Source of the DNA: Verpa conica
Lineage: Eukaryota > Ascomycota > Pezizomycetes > Pezizales > Morchellaceae
DNA length: 64,000 bases
NCBI GenBank assembly: GCA_033030425.1
Contig: JAUFSD010000003.1
Span: 1-64,000 of the forward strand
Direction: 5' to 3'
How positions within the stretch are numbered: the stretch's first letter is position 1; the number at the start of each line of letters is the position of its first letter. A model generated the notes under the pieces. That model saw only the letters and a list, made by a program, of their open reading frames with translations, had not been told where the DNA came from and did no database searches. Position numbers and translations under genes: made by a program. Shown here piece by piece: positions 35,847 through 48,585 of the stretch.

Positions 35847-38360
35847 ATGGAATCAGAAGTTCATCAACAAACGGATAGCTCGCAGTCCACCGCTCATCGC
35901 ACTCCTGCCGACACATATCTCGATGAAACGCCCGTGGATAAGTGGGGGGTGGTGAATTACCTCGAGAGCTGCCCCGCGTTGCCCTTCAACGACCTCTGCC
36001 GCGCGTGGGTAAAGGCCTTGTCCTCGCTGAAAGACTCCTCGGCCCCGCTTGACAAGAAGAAGAAAGCTGCGACTCTTTTGAATAACTTTAAAGAGGTGAG
36101 TCTCCTAACTATTGCTAAGATACCATAATAGCGTGGCGGGTATAACCTCGCCCAGCTTGATCACCGGGCTGTAATGCAACGCCGGCGTTGAGCTCGGATG
36201 ACCTGCGCGGTCGGTCTAATGCTCAACGGTGGCCGTTGTGTTATAATGCCGATATTGGGCACAGATGGCCTACGTCGTCGGTCTGTTGCCCGACGGTGAT
36301 CGCTGAGCTATAATACCAGCGTCAGGGCATCGGATGACCTGCGTCGTCGGTCCGATGTTAAGGCTGCGTCCCAACCTGGCGCTGGTCCCACTGGGGCACA
36401 GATGGCCTGCGTCGTCGGTCTGATGTTCAAGACACTTTGTCAACCCGGTGGGGCATGTAATCGCACTAATTACAACACCATTTCTACTCTAGGGTCAAGA
36501 CGGTCGGCTTGCTAGGGAATGGCGCGATCGCGATAAAGTCCCTCCCGGGTCTGTCGTCATTCAGAATTCGTTCAACCATGCCAAAATTCGGCTCAACGGA
36601 GTACCCGCCAAAGACCTTCCTAGCTTTGTGGCGAGCTCTTCCGGCTCCAGCCGACGTTCTACTCGCTCGAAGTCTACTAAAAAGAAGCGGAAGAGGTGTT
36701 CAGATACCCAAAATGATGCTCAGAGGTAATATCATATCTAAATTTCCTCTAAGGTCTACCCACTAACCTTAACCAGCTCTAAAAAGCCAGACACCCCCAG
36801 GTAATTCCATATCGCGCAGTATATTTTCTCGCAAGGCCAACTTACAAATTCCTGACTAGTTCTGAGGTGGAGAACACGCCTGCTCCGAGGTAATTTATAT
36901 CCTAAAACTTCCTTTTGCAGGTGGGCTTACGGTGGGAATGATAGGACCTTTACAATACGCTTCATGGAGTGTTACCAAGCCATGAGCAATAACCGCAAAT
37001 GGCTACTTCCTACCGGGAATTTTCTGGAAGATATCCTATATCAGCATTTTAAAGACGAGCAAGTTGAGCTAGCCGTGCATTCTTGGGTTGTTGATACTCG
37101 CGACCCCCGAGTTGAGTCTTGCTTCGAACCGGAAGATTGGGAGGCTATATGTGATCAGATACCATTGCTGCCAGAAACCAATAAGCCGTTAGTAGAGTCT
37201 ATGCGTAGATTCATGGGGGTAAGTGAAATAAACCGCATCTTCCCTCGTTCTTATGCAAACCCTTACCTTTGTCAAACATAGCTGCAAACTCCGGCCGAGC
37301 TCCGGAACGCTGTATATACAACCTCATTCCTACAGCCGGGTGAGTCATTCGATATCGAGAAGCATCAGGGTCCAGCGTGGGTCGATTTTGTCATGCGCTC
37401 TTTGTATGTTCCCACCTTCCATATAATACTTCTTACAAGCTAATATTTGTTATAAAGCCTCCCGTTCTATGAGAATCCTACCCTATTTGATGATGAAGAT
37501 AATTCAGAGAACTGGTATATCGTTTATGTCTGGTCTACTATTTTTGACCGATGTATGCTGACTATCGAGGGATGTCAAGTTAGCCGGTATGTCCCTTTAA
37601 TTCTTTGAGAGACTGCTTCTTCTAACCTTATTATAGCGGAGAATCTGTATCAATCTCTGCTTCAGACCGGAAAAACCTTCACCCACGCGATCCAGCAAAA
37701 CGAAAACGAATTGGACATCTATACGATGGGGTTCTAAAAATTGATGGTGATGAGGCTGGCGCAATGGAGCATGCCAAGAAATTTACAAGTGAACAATCTC
37801 GGAAATGGGTTTCAGACTCTCTTAAAGTGGTTAAAGTACTTCATGACATGTTGTACCACCTCGAGTCGCGCGTGAACCACTCATTAGAGGTTTTAAGGCG
37901 ATTACCAGTGGTTGGACTAGTTGCAGGAGGTAAGTATCCGGCTATACACCTACCCTACGGCAATTATATTGATAGTTCTTGGTATAGGGTTACATTGCCA
38001 ACTTTTGCGCATGAACTACGCGCAAGGGCACGTTTGTCTCCTCAGCGCAGAGAAGCGGCGGCGTGTCCCAACTAAGGTCAAAGATTATGAACCTCTTTTC
38101 GAATTGTTGGTATGCTTTTGGAGATTCAGAGTAAGTACTCTTTACAATATCCTTGCTCTTGGCAAATACCAAGAAACATACCGCTCACGAGGTATCCCTA
38201 GACACTAATGAGTGACTTTAAAACGACTGTTGCATGCAAATCCGCGACGCAAGAGCACCTGATTGAAGAGCTGATGAAGCCCCAATCGGCAGTGCAAAAA
38301 CCTGTTCGTGTACTTCCGCGGTCTGTGGAGACCGATGGTGAGACTGATATTGGATATTGA
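35847..38360 (+). CDS. Ten-exon fungal orphan with micro-exons
   Basis: Exons 35847-36095, 36493-36725, 36777-36800, 36860-36889, 36921-37218, 37282-37403, 37458-37586, 37637-37929, 37988-38130 and 38202-38360 give 559 residues, with frame kept throughout. Two micro-exons (24 and 30 bases) encode part of a Ser/Lys/Pro-rich linker after a basic stretch (STKKKRKR, a likely nuclear signal). Residues about 170-300 open with RWAYGGNDRTFTIRFMECY and continue as a globular region (LLPTGNFLEDIL, VHSWVVDTRDP). The C-terminal part includes DRKNLHPRDPAKRKRIGH, a helical EAGAMEHAKKFTSEQSRKW segment and VLHDMLYHLE. This is the pattern of a large uncharacterised fungal family; I cannot name it, and no catalytic motif is evident. 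The first intron is about 400 bp and contains a minisatellite. The call is firm for the gene structure and gives no function. Confidence 0.82.
36194..36425. repeat. Intronic minisatellite, four copies
   Basis: The core GATGRCCTGCGTCGTCGGTC recurs at about 36196, 36262, 36333 and 36402 with a 65-70 bp period, inside the first intron of the ten-exon gene. Confidence 0.8.
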
Positions 38361-39222
38361 GTGACTCAATATATGAATCGGACTGCATCTCTAGATTGTA
38401 CTCATCTATATTTAGCTCCTATATGGATTTACTATACTCACTTGTTCCTAGCGGTTACCCACAACTCGGCTAACATTTCAAGTGTACGTTCTAACCTAGG
38501 AATTCTTTTGAAAGTAGATCTATAGTCAAAAGAGTGATTGATTGGTCTTTATCATTATAATATAATAATTTGAGACAATAAAATAGCAAAAATCAATATA
38601 TCCTTAAAGTATGCTTAGAAGATATGACGAAATATCGAGTGGGAATTTGTGAATAACGTATGCAAACACTCCCGAAAGTGTTTAAGGGCGCCGGGAAACC
38701 AAAAACCTACAGTTGTCCCGGGCTCGCTGAATAGAAAATGTTGAGTTTATAGCCAGTCGGAAGTCCTTGCCTTTCGAGCTATCGACTACATAGGCCCCAG
38801 CTACTAGACAGTACAAATGTCTTCAGTCATCGCTACCCTTTCTGATAGTGTAAACGAGAATGGAGTTTATGTTATCCAAGACCCATTATAAGTATAGATT
38901 TCTGTTACGTTCTACACCGCAAAACCTATGTACCGTTGGAGGCGTTTAGTACTAGAATCACCAGAAACATTCTCCCACAGGTATTAATGTATTAAATAAA
39001 TAAGATGTGAGTTTGTTGTGTCGGGGCTACACTTGATATGGCTTCTGTCCTATGGAGGCTGTCGTTACATAAGCAGACTGCTGCCTTGCAATAGGGAACT
39101 AGAGGTTTGATTCGCCGGATAATTGATATATATAAAACCCCTAACCCTCGTTCAGCTGGCTATACATCACCAGCACCCAAGCCTACAACCTCTACTGAAT
39201 ACACAACTCAGCTCAACGAAAG
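38361..39222. other. Intergenic
   Basis: No open frame or repeat of note. A TATA-like site near its end is listed separately. Confidence 0.5.
39129..39137 (+). promoter_or_regulatory. Possible TATA box for the lectin gene
   Basis: TATATAAAA lies about 90 bases before the start codon at 39223. Confidence 0.45.
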
Positions 39223-40404
39223 ATGGCGAACAAAATAACCACCGGGGCCTATGTTATCCGCAAGAAAGATAGTTCGACCGTTATAGCCGTTGAAGAGGCG
39301 AGTCTGTCGACATGGTCTTGGATAGCAAATCCTGAACAGGACGAAACAGAGCACCGCGATCAGCAGATATGGTGGGTAGAGCCTTTACCAGATCAGGAAT
39401 CCGGAGAGGAAGAGGTGATTTATTCTATTACAAACACATCATGCGGACACGCATTAGGCTTGAAGACTGGTGCTGGAAAACAATGTACGCAGGACCCCCG
39501 CATTTCAAGCTGATAAACTAATGAATCTTTTTACAAAGCATTCCACAACGCAGAAACGTACCTCACTGCTTCCCCAGAAAATGGAGCACCATGGCAGAGA
39601 TGGACGGTCCGTGGAAACGAAAATGATGACGACCGGTAAGTCATACTTGACGTCTTCCCGGGACTTATTTATCTTGGCTTAAGCTGAAATATATTTTATG
39701 ATCGCAGAACATATTACACGATAGCTAGTGTCGATAACGGCCAAGTGATCGGTGGAACTCATGAGTCTTGGCTCCTCACTCAAGCGCAGGTCCCCGGTTC
39801 TGTGCATCAACAGTGGGAGTTTGTCATCCCAGTAGTCGCCCATCCTTCAGGATGGTTCCAAATACAGAATGCAAAAACCGGGGTTCTTCTAAACCACACG
39901 TACCCCTCAAATCCACCTGTACTAATTTTACCACCTTCTCCCGCGCAGCAGCCTCAGTACCGTGAAAGTTGGGGTAACCAGTGGACTCTGACTCCCGCAA
40001 AATATTATTCTTCTGACCCCCCAACCACCCCGGTCAGTGGTCTGTGGTGCTTCAGGAATAGGCTCACAAAGTCCTTCCTCAGAAACTCTACGGCTGATGT
40101 TACTGCGTGGGAGACAAAGATAACTGATATCGAGGAACATACCTGGAGACTCGAGCTAGATCCTGACTGCAACTGGAATATTATCAATAAAAAAACATCG
40201 TTTCTGCTTGGAGAATCCCAAGTGTCCTGCAATAGCGGTACCAGAGTTGCCTGTACCAACAAAGGGCGGACACCTTCCACTGGTTGGGTTTTCACGTCAG
40301 TATATACCTCCATCTACTTAATTCTCCGTTTCGAAATCACTAACCCTTCTGCTTAAAAGGTCACCGGTCATCAATACAAAAGAGTGCGTATGTATTTATA
40401 TTAA
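39223..40404 (+). CDS. Ricin-B-type beta-trefoil lectin-like protein
   Basis: Four exons, 39223-39484, 39539-39635, 39708-40299 and 40360-40404, give 331 residues. The first two introns are 54 bp and 72 bp with good borders. The last (GTATAT..AAAAG) is optional: reading through it also stays open, to a stop at 40356. No signal peptide is seen. The fold is indicated by repeated aromatic Q-x-W-type turns (DQQIWWVE, PWQRWTV, VHQQWEFV, WGNQWTL, HTWRLE) spaced about 40-50 residues apart, each after a Gly/Asn-rich strand. Two trefoils of roughly 150 residues would fit the length. Such cytosolic fungal lectins bind glycans and are often anti-nematode or anti-insect defence proteins. That role is inferred. 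Confidence 0.75.
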
Positions 40405-41212
40405 GAGTATGCCATGTTCTGGGTTGACTAATACTTGTGGTATCCTAAAGCTTAATGACTCCAAATATGAAAAAGACACGCTAGTTTAAGTCTATTAATT
40501 GCAAAGGTTATATTATAGCATTTTTCCCCTGATAGACGTTAATAATCTATCAGGATTTAGAGCTAGTTATCCGTCGGGTTCGTCCCTCGGGGGCTTATAG
40601 GGCGGAAAATGTACTTAATTTACTAGTGGTCGGGTGTGTGGACAGCGGCAAGTGGAGGCGCTTGTGTAACTACTAAGGTTCAAGTCTAGGGTTTCCACGG
40701 TGGAATTCATTGTTTGGTTTGCCAAGTGATATAGAACGCTGAATATTGTAATATCTGCACACGAGTCTACTGAATTCCAATTCTTAGTAATACTAGTGGT
40801 AAAGTAGTTTAGTTTTGACACTCTTGCCGCTCGTTGGACGTTAAAGTTAATTCATTGATTGATTAATTAATTAATTATAATATACGAAGCCTTCTAGCTG
40901 GCTAAGGTGTTTTAAAAACAAGGGCCACACTGAACACAAATAGAAGCAAAGAAAAAAAACGTTCAGACCTACACAACGTCCCCACGCATCCTACAAGGCC
41001 CATATAACACTCCCTGTCTTTTCCTTCAAAGATAGTAAGGGTTTTCCAGCTAAGCAAGCAAATTTTGTTTAATATGTAGTAGATAAACGTATACCAGAAA
41101 AGTTGAAAATAGAAATGATTTAAACTCCAGATACCGTCGGTCCTTCTACACATCAAGAGAGATAAATGATTGGTAATAGGAATGTAAGAATAGGGAAATT
41201 TTACTTGTCGAC
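40405..41212. other. Intergenic between convergent genes
   Basis: Contains a TTAATTAATTAATTA run near 40860. No gene is supported. Confidence 0.5.
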
Positions 41213-44200
41213 TCAGTAAATTAAATCTTTGCTGTACCTCATTTCTGCTAGAATGCAGCAGTTGAGGCATACCCTTGGCTTCCGTCGTTGGGCCAAATGG
41301 GCTCGCTCACGTCTCATCCGCTCACGTTTCATCCGCGCAACGAACTGCTGCCCGTTCCTCCGCCAAAACAATGTAATGAGGTAAGCCGCACTAATTTGTT
41401 TCAACTTTTGGATAGGGTTAGAGAGTTCTCTTGGGTTTTTGGCGGGGTTGAAAAGCACCCGGCGTCGCGTCTGCGGCTTTGGAATACCCATGTATGTTGC
41501 TGGGATCCCGTTTCCTGCCAATGGTAGCCCCTCAAACCCAGTAGGGAGCTTATGTCCATCCGTTACGACCACGCCAAGCTTATCTTTGCCATCGTAAATA
41601 GCGAAAGCCTGAACTAGTTTCGCAAGCAGCTGATGTGCTAGTACACCCTTGAACTGCGTAGCTTTTAAACTGTTGTAGTTGAAAACCTATTTGAATATGT
41701 GAGATAGAGTGCATATACAAGGTATACTTGAACGAGTGAGGGGCGAGGGGGGTAGTAGCATACCATCTGAGCTTGGGTCCATAGTCCGAGGTATGCATGG
41801 GGGCGGCGAGTTAAAGTACCAATGTTAATGATGCTGACAACTATCAAATGCAGGCTTCGGAGAGCCAAGTTATCATCTTTCGCTTTTCCAGAGGCATAAT
41901 CTTCAATATGCCTCACGAGACGACAAAAGCTGATAACAACCTTTATCAATAGGCTTCTATATATAGATGATTCATATTCTGATGTGGACCTATGAACCTT
42001 TGTCCACTTTGAGAGATGTAGGAGAGCAAATGATCGGGGAATCATAAAATAAGTGGGCCGTACAAGCAAAATCTGACTTCATTAGTAATTGCGGTGATAG
42101 AATATTTTCTATATTGCCTACCAGTAGGGTAATGAGTTCCTCGTAAAGTGATATTACTGATGGTGAATAGAAAGATAGCTGTACGCCAATCTTACTTTGT
42201 ATCTGTTCCAGCCGAGAAAGCAAACGGCGAACGTTTTCGTACTACGACACCATGAGAGTTAGGAAATTCGACCATGGAATGCCTTCTGTAAGATCCAACA
42301 TACAAAGTTTCCTGGGAAGTACGCTAAGCCTCTATTATCTCGTAAAACTTGAGTTAATTCTACTACTTCGAAGAGTGTTACTAATTGTTGGTCATTTCGT
42401 GGCCGGCAGTCGTTAAATATTTTACGACATTGTTTCCCGACATCTACCATTTATTAGAATTTACTTTTCAATCTTATATAAGGTTATAGCTGGGGCTAGG
42501 CAAACCTAAATATTCTGCAAACTGCATTTGCTGTAGGCGGGACGACAGATATTCCTTCCGGTCGACGGCCACTTTCGCAACTTCTGACAGAAAAAATCCT
42601 TGTAGGCGGCTAAACATCTTTTGAAATTTCGGGGTTGTAAATTTTAACTCGTGCTTTGCCTTATCTAGAATCGTGACATCCTGCTCATAAGAGGAGGCAT
42701 AAGATAATTGTCGAATCAGGGCTCTCAGCCAGAACCCCCCTAAAATGTACATACTATTAGAAGCCCATAATAATTCTAAGAGGTGTAGAGACTCATACAT
42801 TTTTGCATGACAGGCTCGAATTTCTCTACGTTGCTTGGGATAGAAGGTCGTATTGATTGCATATTTGAAAACAGTAGGTTGAGAGAAAGTAAGGCCTAGC
42901 TATCATGTTATATATTGACATATGGAAAGAGGTTTTAGTTCTATTGACTTACTCGTAGGTCCGTCGAAAACTGAGCTGTCATTAATTTCCTATTACTATC
43001 TCTGTTTTGGAAAATTCCATATTCCCAACGTTTTTGCGAGCACTGGTCGACAATGTTGAGTGCTGCTAAAACAACATCCAAAATGAGTTTACACCCCCTA
43101 TCGCGGGTAGTTTGGGTGTCTAGATATTGTGTTGGGAATTTGAGCTCTTCGCCGACGTAAAAAAAAGACCTTTGTATTGCAATATACTCCCCGCGCTGAT
43201 TTGGGAGTTCATATACGCCGAGGAATAATCGTGCCGAGTATGGTAGGGTTTTATCCGAGATTATTGCACACAAAATATCAATCGCGCCATCAATAAATTC
43301 CAGTGGCAATCGTGCCAAATCTAAATCTGGAGTCGTACATACTGCTTTTGGAGTCTTTTTCGTGACCTGATACCTCATAGTTAGCTGGATATTCTTGCTC
43401 TTATTCTCTCTTATTGAAAGTGTCACGGACGAGTAGATCACAAAGTCCTTTCATCCACTCATCCTGGAAGTGGCTTCTATCGGGTCTCCTCAAAGATTGC
43501 AAATATTCTTTCAGATCAGTAGAAAGGCCCTCCCACACATTATCCGTATAGGTATTTGCCTCCTTCTTAAGACTTATAGCGATGTTCTCATACACAATCT
43601 GGCCGCCTTTTGAACCCTTGGGGTCAGGTTTGTCGGCCAAAATACGCTGGGTTTGGATATAGTAGAAAACATCGCATAAAATCGATCGCTGGACAGATTG
43701 GTATAACCCCTTATCATTAGCTAGCCGAAGTGCTTCCTCAAAAAATCCTATTCTCACGGCAACTTCGTAGGCCTCTCCGTATCTTTTCTGTTTCTCGTAG
43801 AGCTCGAAGACATCGTTCATCATTCCAAATTCCCGGAACGTATTTTCCTGCTCTATTTCTGACCCTAGTGAGGAGATTGCTGTTGCTCGAAGCTTTGGTG
43901 CAACTTTCCCATTTATCAACAGGACATAACATAACCGCGAATTCTGTTTCCGGCAGCTGGAATTGATATCGGAGGAAATACTGGTAGCCTGTTAGCAAAA
44001 CTATTAAGGAAAGATGTGTAACGTTATACTCTTTGAGGTATTTTGCAAGCTCATTGAAAAAGCCTGTATAAAAGTATGTTGCCAGTGCTTTTTCATGCTT
44101 CCCCATTTCATGGTACTCTTGTGCTGCTTTCTTGGGCCTGTTTGCCTTTGAGAACAGAAATGCGGCTTCTTCATGTGCCCCACTTTGAGACCAGATTTCT

Positions 44201-47200
44201 ACATATAAAAGAATATAAGCGTCTTACGTAAAAGTTGGGTTTTCTCTATACCTACCTGCAGCAGCTACATAATTTCCGGTGGCCAATTGGCATTCCACAG
44301 CTTTCGCAATTCGGCCTGCTTTTCGGAATAATTCGCAAGCATCTTCAAATGCAGAAATAAATTCTTTTCTTAGTCCCTTTGCTCTGTATTCCATACCTCT
44401 TAACTCTACTAGATATGCATCTGCTAGTGCTTCGCTGCCCTTGTCTTTAGCCCTTTTAAAACATGTACTAGCCTTGGAACAAAAATATCAGCAAGTGGAA
44501 CACAGTAAAATAATCACAGTGCTTACTTGAGCGTAGGCTTTATTATTCATAAGCTCATAACCTAGCTCTCTCCAACGTGCAGAACTTGTTTGGTTGGTTG
44601 TATGAAACCGCTTTCGTAAATCGGCGACCTTTTCACGATTAGGATCTCTCTTAGGCGCTAATGATGCTTCATTTTTACCTTGAATTCACCTTCTTTCAAA
44701 ACTTCAACGAGTGATCCCGGGTATTTCTTTGGAAATAGGGCTGATGCTGTCTTGTTGAATAGTTTTATAATGGGGGGTACAATTTGCTCGTCACTCTCGA
44801 CAATCCATAGCCGCGTTCGTGCTCTTGTGACTCCCACATATAGATGCTGTGTAGTATGAGCGTTAGGATTCTAATGAAAACTGGAGCTCTTCTAGATACG
44901 TTAAATACCTTTAGTTCTGAACATAGGACCTAGATTTCTATCTATTAATATCCAACCGTAGCATCTAGAGAATGTTCATATAGACTTTTTGTACTTACAA
45001 TGTGCTCTTTTGCCCATTCTGCATGTCGGGCGGGCTCTTTTGTACCTCTTACACCTATTATAAATAATTAGAGCGAAGCAAAAACCGAAAGTCGTCTAGG
45101 AAACATACCCGAAGAATATTTGCCATTTAATAAATCTTCTAGGATCTTGAAATCGGAACTATATGGACTAGTAGTAAAGAAATTATAGAGAAATACATCT
45201 TCAAATTCCATGCCTTTACTTTGAAGGATAGTCAATACCAATGCGGAGTTACCGATCTTCGGTTCCAGTTCGCTCTGGGTCCGCTCATCACGAACAAGAA
45301 TGACACGTTCTTCCCCAAATTCAGTTACTTCTGCATCCGCCTCTGTAGTCTGTTCACCCTCAGCAGAATCTTTCTCCTCGAAGGACTTTTCTTCTTGGGC
45401 AGTCTTTTCTGTATCCTGGAGTGCCTCCAACAGACCGGAACCAACTAGGGAAAACTTAGTAACGATATATGTATAGAGTGAGGGTGGTCATATTACTATA
45501 TAGAATTGGCTTGGGCCCTTCATTATCCCCAATTTCCGGGGGCAACTTGTCCACCAAGTCCGGGAATCCTAGCCTAAGATGAGCTCTGGAGTGAATAGTA
45601 CGTGGTTATAGATCATTTTTATACCTGTGTATAGGAGCTCCATCACGAGAGAAGCAAGAGAAAGAATACCCTTGTGCGAACGGAAATTATGTGAGAGAGG
45701 GAGTAGTTCCGGTTTCAAGAAAGATCGGCTACCATTGACCGGAACTAATTTAGAAAAACGGGTATAAAAAAGCGCTTTTGCATTTGCGAATCGAAACAGG
45801 GAGTCCTTAGAGATACTCTGAGCTGTGTCTCCAGCTTTGTGTATAGTTAGTTGTATGCCATTCAGGGCGGGTGAAGCAATTATACCAAAGTGAATCCCCC
45901 AGGGGTCTCGGATTAGAGCAAGCAGTACTTCGATTTCTAGAGGCCGTTGGTCTTGAACCTCTATACCAGGGAAAGTTAGGTATTTAATCATTCTCGAGAA
46001 TTATTATCTTACCATCAACATAAACCTCGTCTAAAAATCCCTCTACAATGTTCTGAAGCTCCGGATTTCTCTTGAGTGCTTTCAAGACACTAATGACTCT
46101 ATCAGTGTTATCGACCTCTCCACGCATATGCTTTATATTCTCGTAATGCTCATAGAGGCTGTAGACAGCGTTTCGCTCGCTATCCGTTGCAAAATTAGGT
46201 GCAAGCCTCCAGCGTTTACCAACGTAGGCATCTCGCGACAGGGGCTCGAGACCTGACTCCACAGACGCCGAGCCCTTTATGACGCCCATAATGTCAATAA
46301 AGGCTAGATCAATAGGTATCCTTTGTTTTAGAAGCCTAGGAAAGCGCCCCCAATAATCAATACTGAAAGTGACAAAGTCGACAGGTTTAGGGGGCTTTTC
46401 CATTTTTCTTGCGAGCCGTTGATTCCTTTGGTTACCACCGCTGATTATGAAAGTTAGCAAATAATACATCCAGGGTTTTAAATACGTAGATATGGTATGA
46501 CGTACTCGATTGTATTCTCCAAGAGCCTCAGGAAATAATTGAAGGTACACACTAGGGGAAAATCTTGATCCCCCAAGGAAAGAAGATTCTGTGTTGTGTC
46601 CTCTTCAGTATCATCCCAGGCAGCTTCAGTTTCTCCTTCTTGAAAATCTACATCGATTATTCCCATCCGGGTATTAATCAATCTCTTGGTGTAAAGCCTA
46701 AGTTTTTGGGCAAGATTCTTTGATCGAGTGAGTAATAACTAAAAGCAAGCAGTCATATCAGCTGTATTATTACAAGAAATCATAGTATAGAACAACTGGT
46801 TACATACCTGGCGTACTGGAGTTTCATCAATAATCCTACTACTCAAGTACCTACTTGCAAGCTTGTAAATTAAGCATGTTGTTTTCCCTGTACCGCTCCT
46901 CCCAAGGATGAAGGCAGGGCGCTGGAAGAAATTGATAATATTAACTTCCTCCCCTGATACATCAACTGGGAATACTGCCGATAAAGCCTCCGGGTGGACA
47001 TTGTCAAGAACAACGGTGGTAAGACTATAGAATTTGCCTATGACTTTACTCAGCTTCACCACAATACATCGGAAATGGTTTGAAGAAATAAGAGCCTACC
47101 TAACAAGGGAGAGCCTTCAATCATCCTACGATCTGCTACGATGGGCGATGCTTCGCTATCTATGGCTGCAGCAAACTTTGCATCACTTTCATCGGGGGTC

Positions 47201-48585
47201 TCAGTTAAATGCACATATGCTGGATAGATCGTGCGTTTTATTTTTTCCAAATCCTTAGTCTGGCAAGCGGCAACTCGAGCACTGGTGTAGGTCCCTTGTG
47301 CTTGAATAATAGATTCACACATCTTTTCGACCTATTCAACCCACCAATAAATCGTAAGATATACTGATTTTGATAGAATTGGGTATTCAGTATATACCTC
47401 TAGATAAGCAGAAATTGCCCACACTAAATTAAGCAAGTCAGCTTTTGAACTAAAAACCATTTGCTTCCGGGATTTATACCTTTAATAGCTTGGAAATCGT
47501 GGTCATGCCTTTCGTCGAAAGCGACATCCACTTGCCAAAGGATAACAACATTCCCTCTACAAGAAACCTGGTAGACAGGAACTTTGTATCTATCTTCGGG
47601 CTTTGTAGGTCTCCTAAGCGACCTCCGCATCCAGTCCCCAGAGGCAAGAGCGGATAGTCTTTCTCGTATATGATTGAAACTCTCCGAATCTTAATAGTCA
47701 GATATGATATCAAGAAATTAATGATGCTGGATTTCTATACGTACCATTATGAGCTGCCTCCTTGAGGTCTTTGAGAGCCTGAGCAGAAAGGATTACCTTC
47801 CAAGGCCCGAGGTGCTCTCCTAGAAGGCGATCGAATGTTTTTATATTAGAACCCATCTTGTTTAGATTAAAATCTCTCAATCTCGGTGCAGGGTTTTCGA
47901 TAGTACCGTCGCTAGCGGTAGGCCGACACCAGTTGCAGGGAAAGGATTGAACGAGCTCCTGCATTTCTATCCATGTTGGAACGTTCCGAGAAGCGTCAAT
48001 ATGGAAGATACAGCGTTCCGCAAGATCTGCGATAGTTTTGGTCCAGGCCACTAAAGTTTTATCCCCTGAAACAATGCTCTTAAATAATTCAGGATGACTT
48101 CGAGACCAAGTACCCATACTGCTACTGGCAATCAATCTGCTAAGTATCAATGGGGCTTCCCCCAACCTTGCCCCCAGTAACTCTAGTGTTCTTCCTGATC
48201 TAGATAGTTTTATTACCGCCATAGCAATATCGGCTATGGACTCTTGGGATCCGATATCTGGATAATCATTGGCAATGAGCGAAAACAGAAACACACTTAA
48301 CGCCTCTCCAAATAGCCATAGCTTGATATCATCCCTCTTAGGGTGTAGCTGATTTTGAGATGTAGATTTGAAGAATTCAGGTGGCCCCTCTAACAGCCGA
48401 GCGAGCTGCTTTCCGTACGACTCGAACCCGGAAAGGAATATCTTAGATGCCTCTTCATCGAGTAAAAGCGCGAATAGTTGTTCAGGCTTGTTAACTAAGG
48501 ACTGATAGGCTATTTTGTAACGTGTGGAGTTTGGGAAATCTATGCCGGGCTCAAACAAAAACTCGATGAATTTTCCGTCCGCCAT
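41213..48585 (-). CDS. Giant UvrD/TRANK1-like superfamily 1 helicase, apparent single-base frameshift
   Basis: Twenty-one exons run from the ATG at 48585 to the stop at 41213: 47745-48585, 47480-47689, 47398-47423, 47100-47331, 46808-47037, 46506-46738, 46013-46440, 45625-45960, 45497-45568, 45109-45444, 44999-45054, 44527-44870, 44256-44472, 44030-44198, 43431-43980, 42953-43366, 42506-42899, 42304-42443, 42122-42241, 41764-42072 and 41213-41686. If one base is allowed for, the product is about 2043 residues. SF1 motifs are present: Walker A GRSGTGKT (482-489), motif Ia RQLLLTRSKNLAQKL, Walker B DEVQD (733-737), LSHNFRSHKG, LQSKGMEFEDV and YVGVTRARTRLW (motif VI, about 1011). A TPR-like helical region follows (ASTCFKRAKDKG, AQEYHEMGKHEKALA). 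Exon 44527-44870 is one base short of frame: the T5 run at 44672-44676 (A5 in the transcript) needs a sixth base. This is either a recent inactivating change or a homopolymer sequencing error. Fungal homologues are probably nucleic-acid-dependent ATPases of unknown role. Confidence 0.88.

Noticed and set aside
42000..42120. Apparent second frameshift in the helicase near its 3' end
   Set aside because: An intron (42073-42121, GTAGGC..TTACTAAT..CAG) restores the frame and joins LITLL to ILLVRPTYF.
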